A stretch of 64,000 nt of DNA from Volvariella volvacea V23 (lineage: Eukaryota; Basidiomycota; Agaricomycetes; Agaricales; Pluteaceae). The notes beneath the pieces are model-generated. The model worked only from the letters and a program-made list of their open reading frames with translations. It had not been told where the DNA came from and ran no database searches. The stretch covers positions 289,167-353,166 of the forward strand of contig KB722747.1 of NCBI GenBank assembly GCA_000349905.1. The letters are read 5' to 3'. Within the stretch, counting starts at the first letter, position 1. The number at the start of each line of letters is the position of its first letter. The position numbers and the translations under genes were made by a program. Of the stretch, positions 1 to 10,273 are shown piece after piece.

Positions 1-1721
1 CGCCGCATATTTCGGACAAGAAATCACTAGTTCGTCATCACCATATCTCTTCCCCATTCTGCTAATGTTCATAGCCACGTAGATTTAAATTTCAAACCAA
101 GCAACTCCACCCGCCCATATATTTGGTTGACATTTTAAGCATAATCGGATCGTTCGTGGTTTACACGTGTACTTACTGGACTTCTCGACGATACTTTCCT
201 ATGCTAGGTATGGACTAGGAGAATCCACGCACTCCGAGATAAACCCTGAAATTCGTCACCGGGAAACACAAGTTAGCGACCAGTCCGGACTCATGGCGCA
301 CCTCAAGACCATACTTTTGACGTGGTTGAGCTTTGCGAGCGACGATTGACCGGAGACGTGGCTTCGACTCCCACAAGTATGGTTACTGAATTGCCGTTGT
401 TGCTAGGCGCTGGTGGTTCTCTGCCTTAGCGCACCACTGTCAGCCGTGGACGTTGACTCATACCTGTCGCGATCCATCATTGCCGAGGCGTCGGTGGAGA
501 TTAATGGGAGGTGAGTAACTGGGAAAGGGTGGGTGCCTTCATTCGAGGTGGGGGGTGCACGCTATGAACTAATGTCCGGTGAAACATAACAGACACCCAT
601 ATCTATATCCCTCTAGGCTACTTCGAGTTCCGGCCGCGAAAATAGGAAAGACATCACCGTCTGTATCCGTATCGCGGAAGGGAATACCAATGGGTAAATG
701 GAGAAGTAGCAGATTCCAAAAACGAATCAACAAAAGAAAGCACAAAAGGGAGGGGGGGAGGGGAGGCCGAGAATGTATTCCGCAATTGATACGACAAGCG
801 GCGGAAGCCAGAGATTATGCAAAGGGTATTTCACATTGCCCTCAAGGCGAGTTCGAATTTATTCATCGGCCAAGCATATTCGACCAGGTGACGGAGTATT
901 ATCACTCATGACATAATTTTTTCAGGAACTGCGAGCTAGAAGAGTATAAGTATGGGCGGAATTCTCGACAGTTTTCACCTCACCACCCATGCTCTTTCCT
1001 CCCTACTCATACTAGCTCGCGTCCACGAGTAGTCGCCACCTCTGCTATTAGGTTATGAATCAGGGAAACCCACAGCTGACAGCCTTTGACGCCCGATGCC
1101 GCCTTCGCTGTTCATAGCCTATTTAGCAAGAGGGAGCCAGCTGCAGCACGCCGGGGGTATGCCAGTAGGTCCAACCGCTTGGTTCTCAAGGGCTCTAAGG
1201 GCTGGGTGTCTGCACAATGTGTGGGCAATCAGTAGCGCCGGGTTGTGTACTCCGTGAGTACTAATAGTTTACCATTCGTTGAAGTAATGCGTGTTTCGTC
1301 TATTGTCTATGCCGTTGTTCCTCTTCGTTCTCTGCCTCGTGATACGCACGACTGCTCCACATGTACACGTCCCATCCCTCAGCTGTTCTTTGAGACCCTT
1401 CTATTGTCTGTCGAATTGAATTACTGGCAGGCTGGTGCGGCCACCCGAACTACATTTTGTATACAAGTTAAATGGGGTAAGGTGCGTAAGAATGATGAAC
1501 AATTCAAGCGACTCGCTTGATTTAAATAAATGATGGGAAGCTACTAAGAACGAGGTCAAGATGGCCGGCGTGCTGAACGTACAGTGGTGGTAATGATTAC
1601 ATAATATTCATTAAGCAAGCGCGTGCTCTGTGGTCGACTTTTGTGCTGTACTCTCACCCTCTTCATCGCCGACCGTCACCATCCCCTCCTCCTCCAGCCG
1701 CGTTTCTTAAGATACTAGACC
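1..1721. other. stretch with no recognisable gene
   Basis: No reading frame here resembles a known family, and no chain of exons with good splice sites was found. The open frames are short and lack codon or domain character. A G/A-rich tract lies near 745-770. A 7-bp inverted repeat spaced like a tRNA acceptor stem (310-316 with 375-381) was considered and rejected. The last part, about 1620-1721, is C/T-rich and probably holds the promoter and 5' leader of the following ubiquitin-conjugating enzyme gene. Confidence 0.5.
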
Positions 1722-2542
1722 ATGGACGCTCGTCTTCGTCGCGTTAATAAAGAGATCGCAGGTACGTGCACCCCCTGGATACGTGCAAATCAGCGATTCC
1801 AAGCGGATGCGGGAGCCAGATTGCAAGAATGATAAATCTTCAAACATCGCCATCGAGCTTGTTGACGAATCCCCATTTCATCTCAAGGGCTCCTTTCCGG
1901 GCCCGGAAGGCACACCGTACCAAGGCGGTCGCTTTGAGGTGGTGCGTACAGCATGTATCCTTTCCCCATGTTGCACATGGCCTCATGGTTGCAAGACAGG
2001 ATATCGTAATACCTGATTCTTATCCATTCCAACCCGTCAAAATGAAGTTCATCACTAAAGTTTACCATCCAAATATCTCTTCCGCGTCCGGCGCGATCTG
2101 TCTTGATATCCTCAAAGACGCATGGTCGCCGGTTCTGACATTGAAATCGACCATGATTTCCCTGCAGAGCTTGCTTTGCTCTCCCGAACCGAATGATCCA
2201 CAAGATGCAGAAGTCGCCAAGCATTACACAACCAGCAAAGCGAGCTTCGATGAAACTGCGGCGTATTGGACTCAGATCTACGCTGGTGGTCCAGGTGCTC
2301 GGAACTCAAAACAGGCTGGACACGATGAAGTCGCGATTGCAGGATTGAGTGAGGCTCATGTGGCGCAGTTCGAGGCTCTTGGTTTCCCGAGGGGTCAAGT
2401 CGTAAGTTGCATTCCCATCCATACCTGTTCAATGAAACAAATCCCCCCCTTCCAGATCGATGTCTTGAGGCGGTTGAACTATCGGGGCGCCAATGTGGCA
2501 AAGATAACAGATGACCGTGTAGTTGAGGAACTTTTGAAATGA
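1722..2542 (+). CDS. UBC1: ubiquitin-conjugating enzyme E2, class II (Ubc1/UBE2K type) with C-terminal UBA domain
   Basis: An E2 enzyme takes ubiquitin from E1 onto a cysteine and passes it to substrates with an E3. Proposed exons are 1722-1761, 1820-1941, 2000-2401 and 2456-2542, with introns of 58, 58 and 54 nt and GT...AG ends. The protein starts MDARLRRVNKEIADCKND. It shows the UBC fold signatures HLKGSFPGPEGTPYQGG and YHPNISSASGAICLDILKDA, where the Cys of ICLDIL is the catalytic residue, then LKSTMISLQSLL and SPEPNDPQDAEVA. The last 50 or so residues (FEALGFPRGQVIDVLRRLNY) form a UBA domain, which separates Ubc1/UBE2K from one-domain E2s. Length (about 216 codons) fits the family. In the Ubc1 family the UBA domain favours Lys48 chain building. 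The exon 1 join relies on restoring the family alignment (EIA|DCKND). Confidence 0.93.
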
Positions 2543-3163
2543 TCCGTCGTGTTATTACCTTGTACGCACTTAATGTTAAACTCACATCCCATCACTCTGC
2601 TGCTCATCGCCTCAATCGCAAGCTCAGTCGTGCGCAGACAGATAGCATGGACTCCCGTGCAAGCGCGCAAATCAAGTTGTTCTCGTTGATTGTTCATGCT
2701 GTCACCCCCTTGCCGATAAGGTTAATCACCATCTACGTGTTGACTGCCCCTCAAACCCTTCAACGTCAAATCGCCCACATCACGACCCGATAGGCAATGA
2801 GATCCAAACTAAGACTGAGACTATCGCCATTCGGTAAGCCTCATCAGTCCATCAATTCGCCAGGGCTGTACTTTCCGTACAGAAACTCTTGCTCGATTTC
2901 GAGGCTGTTGTGGGCGGATCGAGAGTCGCGGAAGATCGCCTCGGGTTCCTTTTTGATCCCTGTCATCACCATACGCGCTCACACGTGGACGATGAATACT
3001 CATTCTGGGATCACATCGAGCATGTTAATCAATGACTATGATACACAATAAGGAGAGGCAGTAAACTCAAATACGGTTCCAGTGACAAGCCAGGGTGTAA
3101 GCGTAAATGAAATGGGGTATCAAAATGATGAAACAACGCCGTACTGCGCTAGGTAATCCAAGT
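2543..3163. other. intergenic spacer between convergent genes
   Basis: The E2 gene ends just before this spacer and the first DUF4139 gene ends just after it, from the other strand. No gene, repeat or RNA was recognised. It presumably holds both 3' untranslated regions. Confidence 0.5.
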
Positions 3164-5297
3164 TTAAACCGTCAATCCAGCGATCTCCGTTCTCAGAGGA
3201 GCGCTCACTTCCCAAGAGAGGGTTAGGTTCACCTTTCCTTGGGACGGTACGACACACTGCCAGTAGAACTTGCCGTCCTTGCCCAGTGTCTCCAGATCGA
3301 ACCCTGGTTCATCCGCCCCGTCCCATTGGGCGGTAGTTCCATCACCTGCTTTAATGGGCGCAGGTGCCTTGATGGTGCCGTCGCGGTTGCTCTCAGGTAC
3401 GGTCGGAACCGATAACGGTGGAGAGACGTATTTGACGGTGATTTGTGAATCTTCTGATATGGGGAACTGATCGACGACCTTGAGGTTCTCGACCGTGGTG
3501 GATTTGGTGTTGAAGACGGTGATGCGTTGGGTGAAAACGTGGTTCGAGTTCTTGGACATGTAGAAGCCGCTTTGGGAGATCTTTTTGATGCGGGGGTGGT
3601 AGGTGATACGGATGGTTGGATCAACTCTGAAGAAGAATGTAAGTGATAGTATGGGACGTGTTATGAAGTGAGCTGACCCAAGTGGACAATCAAAGCTCTC
3701 TTGAGGACTAACGAGAGGGACATCCGTCTTTGAGATGAAACTTCCGTCAACATAGACACTTGCTACACCTGCAAGGAGTGTATAGTCCGAAGCGTTCTTG
3801 ATTTTGGCCTATATTAGGTGAGAATATTAACACTGCTACTCCACAACTAGTGTGCGAAATTTATAACCGACCTTCAGATGAGTCTTGGCCTCTTTTTTAG
3901 GGACAGTTACCCAGGACATAGTTGCATCAAGTTGCAGCTCCACAACGGTAACATTATGTGTTGCTCCATCGCTAGGCACCGATATCGTCCCTGGGACCTG
4001 GAACGTCGCAGTGATGTTGCCCTTGGACGATACCGAGAGCCCACGATAGCCCATACCCGAGAGACCATCAGCCTCTTCCTCCTCATCTTTCGATTGCAGA
4101 GATTCCAATCTAAAGCTTCGGGATGCTGTCCGTGCTAGGGCACCACCCCCAACACTGAAGCTCATGGACTTTTTGCTTTTACTCCTCAGAGCATAGTAGT
4201 TATTGTTGACAGAAAGTCCCCAGGGAGAGAGAGTAGGAATCTCGAGTCCAAAGGTAGGGTGGGCGGTCTCCAGGGTTAGAGGGACGTCAGTCCAATCCTG
4301 TTCGAATCACGAATGAGCAAGCCGTTAGTTGTGGAGCTTATGGGCGCTGACCTCTCCTGTACTCTGCGAGATTGCCGCCTTGTAGATAAGCGTTACGGGT
4401 TTCTCCTTGGAGTGCATGCTGACACGGATGTCGTAACCGGCACCCCAAGCTGCCTGGCGCACGGCTAAGAGAGCGTGTCGGATTGGTTACTTGATAAAAG
4501 CAAACCAAAAGGTAGAGACATACCATAGATAAGCGCAACCTCAACCTCGCCTTCCTTGTCCGCGAACACGCCAATAGTTACACGCTGGCGTAAGTTCTGG
4601 TTAGGAGGCGGGCCGGAAAGCTTCTCCCGTTCCTTTTTCATTTCCTCGTCGATCTCTTTCAGCTCGTTCTCCAAATGTATTGTCCTCTCGTCCAGCTTCT
4701 CTCCTGTCGTTTCATAGTTTTCCAAAATGGCTTGAATGTCATCGGCCTTTACATGGTTCGTTTTGATCGAGTCGAGATAGTTTTCGAGGGACGTGATCGC
4801 TTTTTTGGCGCGTTGAAGTGCACGCTGGGTCTGCTCTTGCTTCTTGGTAAGAGCACCGAGTTCGGGTGAAGTAGTTGAGACAGGCGGGAGTGGTATTTCA
4901 GAGAGCGTCACGTCGTGGATCGTCGCCGCTCCTCGTCCTTCCACCCTACGAGGATAAAAAAGACACGTGCCAGTGGAAAGGGGAAGGAAGAACTGTTCAA
5001 CCCGACGTTCCAAAAATAAACCAAACGGAAGCGAAAAACAAACCTGAGCGAGTCTTTGTCCAAAACGTTTGGCAGGCCAGAGATGGTGACTTGGTTCAAT
5101 CCGGTTTTGACGGAGAAGCGGTAGAGACGCGTTATTTCGGCGCGTCCGACGTACAAGCTGACTTGGGATATTTTGCTGTCTTTCAACGAGGTCAACTCTA
5201 TTGCGTTAGGGGGCTCGATAGGGGGAGGAAGGTCGCCGTTAGCATGAGTGGAGGTAGTAGCAGTAGGAGCAGGAGCAGCAGGGGTAGCGTCAGCCAT
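3164..5297 (-). CDS. DUF4140/DUF4139 domain protein, copy 1 (mucoidy inhibitor A-like family)
   Basis: The protein begins MADATPAAPAPTATTSTH at the ATG read from 5297 and ends GLTV at 3164. The order follows the TIGR02231 family. The N-terminal DUF4140 region has SKISQVSLYVGRAEITRLYR and GRGAATIHDVTL. A coiled coil follows (LTKKQEQTQRALQRAKKAI and on to about residue 200). The C-terminal DUF4139 beta-rich half has GAGYDIRVSM, an AISQSTGE turn, LETAHPTFGLE and, near the end, LTLSWEVSAPLRTEI. About eight short introns interrupt it. The linker before the second half is Ser/Glu-rich (LESLQSKDEEEEADG). No enzymatic residue is known for the family and its fungal function is unknown. It is followed in tandem by copy 2 (5900-7845), and a third copy lies at 45165-47152. 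The family call is firm, the exact splice sites less so. Confidence 0.85.
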
Positions 5298-5776
5298 GTT
5301 CAAAATCAAACCAAAGGAAGGTGAAGAATGAGGGTGAGTGGGCGTTGTCTTGGTGGGGTGTTCTTGGCTAGCGCACGCTCTTTATATGTTGTTATCGCCA
5401 GGGTCCAATGCACTATTCAGCGGTTGCACAGGTCTAGGTTGATATTGTGGGGTAGCTCAGGGGCAATAGAATTTTGACAGGCGGATACGGGACTGTTAGC
5501 AACTACTCGCGTTCTCCTTGAATCAGCCCTATCGAATGATCGGCGTAATTTCTCTGGTTAAAGCTTTGAGTTTAATGATTGGGTTGCCCTCAAGTCGTAG
5601 ATGAGAGTTACGCACATTCGCATGAGAAAGCAGGCTATGCAGAGTGCGGAATTGGAGTCACAATTAGACCGGTCCAAAGGCGGAGCCTGCCTTTGGACCA
5701 AGATGGGTTAAAAGCTCACAAAAGCCGTCTTGTCACAGCCCCCATACAGTGCGTGTTGGTTCAAATGATTTCGAGT

Positions 5777-5797
5777 CATGATGCATGATGCATGATG
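5777..5797. repeat. short tandem repeat (CATGATG)3
   Basis: Three perfect copies of a 7-bp unit lie in the spacer between DUF4139 copies 1 and 2. It is a simple microsatellite-like run with no evident role. Confidence 0.9.
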
Positions 5798-5899
5798 AGT
5801 CTTGCTGTTCAATCCCAATCAACCTTGTCATTCCCTACACTGCGTTGTTACTAGAGTACAGTTACAAGTCCGATAGTTCGCCAATTAGACATATTGGCC

Positions 5900-7845
5900 T
5901 TAAAGGCCTTGGATTTTCATGGTAGCAGGCGACCTGACCTCCCACTGAAGCGTAAGATTGAGCTTTCCTTGTGCAGGAATCTTGCAAATCCAATTGAACA
6001 TCCCATCCTTCCCCAAGCTCTCAAGATCAACGCCGTCTTCATCAACCCCATTCCACTGTGCAATGACGCCGTCGCTAATCTTGGGCGGATTCGGGACACG
6101 GATTGTACCATTATTTAGCGTTTCCGGTAAAGTTAGCGGGGGACTGATCAATTTGACCACGACATCTTGATGCTGTGAGATGGGGAAATGGTCAAGGATT
6201 CTCAGGTTTGATATAGTGATTTGCTTGGAGTTGAATATGGACAGGCGTTGAGTAAACAATCGTGTCGAAGATTTGCTGTAAAATCCGGTCTGCGACGCCT
6301 TTTTGGTTTGGGGATGGTAGGTGACTCGGATTGTTGAGTCCAAGCTATTTCGTAGCATGGATCGTCAGCCAAGCTCTGAGATTGCAAGGCCGAATATGAC
6401 TCACCCTAGAGAACATTCAAAATTCTCTTCTGGGCTGACCAGGGGTACATTCGACTTGGCAATAAAGCTGCCATTCACGTAGAACCACTTAAAAGCGTAT
6501 AATCCGAGGAGTTGGTTATCTTGGCCTAATGCGAGAGGCGTTGAAGGAGTAAGCGCCGTGGATCTGGTTAGTCACATACCTTTAAGTGAACTCTACTATC
6601 CTTCTTGGGAACGCATATCCAAGACATCGAGGACTTGAGATCAAGCTCAGCGATAATGACACTATGGGCGGCTCTATCACTTGGAATATCACTTAGACCA
6701 GGAATCTTAAATGTCGCTGTGACATTTCCAGGACTATCAGCTTGAACGGGACGATGGGACATTGGGACATATGATGGAGAAGTTGGAGAGAATGTTGGAG
6801 AGGCTGGCGAGTACCCCGGAGAAGTTGGCGAGAACGCTGGCGAAGTAGGCGCATAGTGAGGGGACATAGACCTCGGTGCGTAATGCACGGGTTGGTATTC
6901 ATTTAATGACCATGGATATAAATTCGGAATGTTGAGCCCATAGGTGGGAGTCGCCGTTTCCAATGATAGTAGGATACCCTTCCATTCCTCTCCTGTATCT
7001 TGCGTGATAATGGCTCGGTAGGTCAGTTTGATAGTGGGATCTTCCTCTGCAACATCCGCTCGAATGTCATATGCTGCAGACCAGCTTGCATCGGAGACCA
7101 CTTCAGGTTCGACACACATGAGCACCACAAAGTGCTCCTAGGCACAGAGATAAGGAACGCACCGTAGGTAATTGACAACTCGACTTTTTCCTTTGAATGC
7201 CCATGCAGATTGACAACCAGAACCGTTCTCAGCTTCGGATCGATCTCGACTACATCGGGGTTCAAGCTCTTTTGCTCTATCGTGATCTCACTTGCAACAG
7301 CGTCCCGTGATTTTTTCAACTCGACCATCGTGTCGTACAGCTTCCCACCCTCTGACTCATAGGCCCTCAGAACCTCTCCAATCTGTTTCGTGCCCACTTT
7401 ATCCGCTTTGACGCTCTTGATGTAGTGCTTCAATGCGCGCATGGACTTTTCGCAACGCTCAATGGCCGCCTCAATACCTGCCTGTTTTTCGCGAAGGGCA
7501 TCCAAAGTAGGAGATGTGGTGTTGGTGGTAGTAGCAGATCCCCATCCCGGCGCTGGCAACGTATCAACAGAAACCTCGTGTATCGTGGCTGGCCCCCTTC
7601 CTTCCACACTACACGATCCTGGGTCAGTACAGCGCCCAAGGGATTGTCTGTGGGCCGCACCGAACGTTGTCCGTGTCAGCGAATAGAGGGAGTTGAGTGA
7701 TTTTCACGACGTTGTGACCGGATTCAATATCGAACTGAAATACGCGAGTTACTTCTGCACGACTAGGGTACAAATTGACATCGGTGATTGAGCTATCATC
7801 CTGCGCGATGAGCGTGATGAAGTTGGGACCAGTGATTGTGGTCAT
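5900..7845 (-). CDS. DUF4140/DUF4139 domain protein, copy 2, with CTD-like heptad linker
   Basis: It begins MTTITGPNFITLIAQDDSS (ATG read from 7845) and ends TMKIQGL at 5900. The DUF4140 part shows SSITDVNLYPSRAEVTRVFQ and GRGPATIHEVSVDTLP. A coiled-coil segment follows (LREKQAGIEAAIERCEKSM). The DUF4139 part shows SWSAAYDIRADVAEEDP, LTYRAIITQDTGEEW, LETATPTYGLNIPNL and, near the end, KLNLTLQWEV. Between the halves, where copies 1 and 3 have unrelated low-complexity linkers, lie five seven-residue units of the form Y/F-S-P-T-S-P-x. Its N-terminus is closer to copy 3 than to copy 1. Function is unknown. The tandem position suggests a local duplication with copy 1. Confidence 0.85.
6751..6855 (-). 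repeat. five RNA polymerase II CTD-like heptads inside the DUF4139 protein
   Basis: Read on the minus strand, 105 nt encode exactly five heptads: YAPTSPA, FSPTSPG, YSPASPT, FSPTSPS, YVPMSHR. The Rpb1 C-terminal domain consensus is YSPTSPS. The frame is that of the surrounding DUF4139 exon, so the repeat is part of that protein. Nucleotide units are similar but not identical (tctccaacttctcc-like), which suggests older expansion with drift rather than a fresh microsatellite. Confidence 0.9.
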
Positions 7846-8157
7846 GTCAGGAATCTGGGGCTCTAGCTGTGAGGGGGATGGGCATGAGAGCTTAAATGTT
7901 GTCCATTTCTGTGACTCCGTATAGCGTCATGTCGAGATGGAGCTGATGACTCGGAGGTGGGAAGAACGCGGAGGCTGTGGTGATTGCCAAGACGCTTTCC
8001 ACGGCTATCTAATTGGCTGAGAACCCTTAATAAAATACCAGGCTCATTAATACGACATCTTGTGCATGTATCGAAAAAATACCGAATGACATTATTACTT
8101 GATAACATATAAATAACGATAGCACGGCGGGTTAAACACTAATACTTAGATTCACCC
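7846..8157. other. short spacer, nothing recognised
   Basis: About 310 bp between the start of DUF4139 copy 2 and the end of the 7TM gene. It should hold the promoter of the former, but no clear element stands out. Confidence 0.4.
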
Positions 8158-9636
8158 TCAATGGTCGCAGTTTCGTCCAAAGACAATATAAGCGCCCTTC
8201 TTCAAGCCCCCAAACAGGTCTGAATTCTCCGCCGACACAAACTCTTCCGACTTGTACGTCCCCATACCAGTCTCCACATCCGTCAAAATGATTGATGTAG
8301 TCGCACCCGATCCCACTTGCGCACGTGCTTGTGAATGTATCCGGAATTCGCGTTGTCTATGAGTATCGAGAGGAGTTGGACCGGATGTATCGCTTGTAAT
8401 CGGCCTAGTCCTTGTGGATTCCAGTTGACTCTCATCTCCTTCTGGGGATGAACGAACAAATCGACGATAGTATCGGAGGGCCTTGTAAGCGCAGGTTACG
8501 AGCACGAGGAGGTTGCAACACAGCAGTGCAAGGCCAGCCTAGAATGCAAGGGGATAAAAGCAACTTTATTAGACATCAGGGAGTGAGTGTAATTTTTTTA
8601 CTCACTGTGGTACATGCCATCATTATCATGAGGATTTCCCTTGTTGTGCCCCATGACCTTGGTCCGAACATCAAAACACCAAGTCCAATTCCACCAAGAG
8701 TCATCCATATGCTCGAAAAGACACTCGCCGCGACGAGCCTCTTCTGCTGGATTGGCAACCTGACGCGCCACATCAACCGAGTCGAGCAAAAGATGAGTAT
8801 CGTGTCAGAAAGAAGGTCGACTGCTTGGATTAATGCGCCAGAACACATGAAGATGAGCGTCTCATTCTTGGGATACGTCTGAGCCGAATTAGACTTACAA
8901 GAGAGTGATGTAACATTGAGCACCCTCGGGAAATGACACTGCACTGGGGCATTGATGTCGAATGCCCATTCTTGAGCGCAGAACACTGCCGTTTCAATGA
9001 TGATGACCATGGCCATCATTATGAATAAGGGAACCAAAACGAGTGTTAACCGACGCAGCTGGTTATCCGGAGGAAAGATTCGCGCAATGGAAAGTGCAAG
9101 GCTTAGACGCGCCGACCTGCACCATGATGCATAGTGAATAGCCAGATAGAGAATGGGAAGATAGAGAATCGCTGTGGCGTTTGGAGAGGGGGTGGATACG
9201 GGACTCACCAGGTTTCCACAACCCATGCAAAGGAACTGAACCAGAAGATTATTGTCCGCAGGGTATGATCGATCTCTAGTGCCCAAAGAATATGTTAATA
9301 CAACCATGTCCTACCAGAGGATCCCCCTCTCAACGTCTTGGCCAACACTCGATCAAAGCACAAACCAAACTCACGTTTTGGTGCCAGGGGCTGCCAATAC
9401 CATAGCGCCACAACCAGAAACAAATCCAATACAAATGTAATTAACGCCATATAGTCATCCCACCAGAGTCCATGCTTCTTGTGACGATACCATATCCGAA
9501 AACATGTTGCAAGTAGGGCGAAGATATGGAAGACCGTTATGCAGGCTGAGTAGCATAATGTCAGTTAGAGGTATGACGAGATCGGCGGGGGAAGCGTGCC
9601 TCTCCATACGACCCATGGCTGCTGAGGAAGTGGCAT
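8158..9636 (-). CDS. fungal seven-transmembrane integral membrane protein (rhodopsin-like/Pth11-like type)
   Basis: The exons give a chain of hydrophobic helices: ITVFHIFALLATCFRIWYR followed by HKKHGLWWDDYMALITFV, then NATAILYLPILYLAIHYASW, LTLVLVPLFIMMAMVIII, a loop with NAPVQCHFPRVLN, ALIQAVDLLSDTILIFCS, and VFSSIWMTLGGIGLGVLMFG. A cytosolic tail of roughly 100 residues ends FGRNCDH at 8158. The LWWDD motif after helix 2 is typical of the large family of fungal 7TM proteins often annotated as rhodopsin-domain or integral membrane proteins. The ATG read from 9636 (MPLPQQPWVV) is the likely start, followed by an intron whose donor I could not fix. The ligand is unknown. It could be a receptor or a structural membrane protein. 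Confidence 0.7.
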
Positions 9637-10273
9637 ATGTGCGAGAGAGACAAGAACAGGAGGGAAGTAGAGGATGCGTCGACTACTCCCACGTCGGTTG
9701 TGTGTTGAGTGCCAACAAGCAGTAGAAGTCAGCTATTTATACATAAACTGACTTGACGGCCTGAAGGAGGGAAGTAAAGAGGCAAAGGTCGAAATGCGGG
9801 CGACTCGACGCGCGTGTGTGCAAAATAAATTGGCAACTCGTGGCGGTGATCGCGTCCGAGTCCATAGTCTCCGGTCAACTGGGATTGCGACCCTTTTACT
9901 ACAGGGTCCGTTGCAACGGACCCGTAAGATCTGTTTCGTAATAAGATGGTCGCCCAATATTGTCGCTTTATGGGTCCCAGGAGGCAGAAAAATTGGTCAC
10001 TATACCTTACTGGTGCATATGCGATGAATTGAATAAATCGCCGTCTGGGATTGCTCAGGAACAAAGTGGATATATTTGGTGTCTGGAACTGCTGACGCGC
10101 ATACTCAATTCCAGTAATAACGGCATCTTCATATACCGTGTGCTAGATGAACGGGTGCAATCAATACTGCAGACACGTACCACCGTACCACCGTCGAAAG
10201 TTCTGTGCCAAATATGTACAGTGCATTCACCTCATTGTGTATTCTAAGCCAGAAAGGGGCGCAAACGAATAAC
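9637..10273. other. spacer, nothing recognised
   Basis: About 640 bp between the 7TM gene and the end of the MFS transporter gene, both on the minus strand. Part of it must act as the 7TM promoter. No gene, repeat or RNA was seen. Confidence 0.4.

Noticed and set aside
310..382. tRNA-like arrangement: 7-bp acceptor-type inverted repeat (CATACTT/AAGTATG) with a TTCGACTCC box at T-arm distance and total length 72-73 nt
   Set aside because: The T-stem has a C-C mismatch at the normally invariant G53-C61 pair, the D arm is missing, and no anticodon arm with a proper 5-bp stem can be drawn. A tRNAscan-SE hit with a score above the pseudogene level would reverse this.
5777..5797. (CATGATG)3 run as a regulatory site
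   Set aside because: It is a short simple repeat with no second occurrence near related genes.
6751..6855. possibility that the SPTSP repeats mark a fragment of the RPB1 gene
   Set aside because: The repeats are flanked on both sides by in-frame DUF4139 sequence, and nothing else resembles RNA polymerase II.
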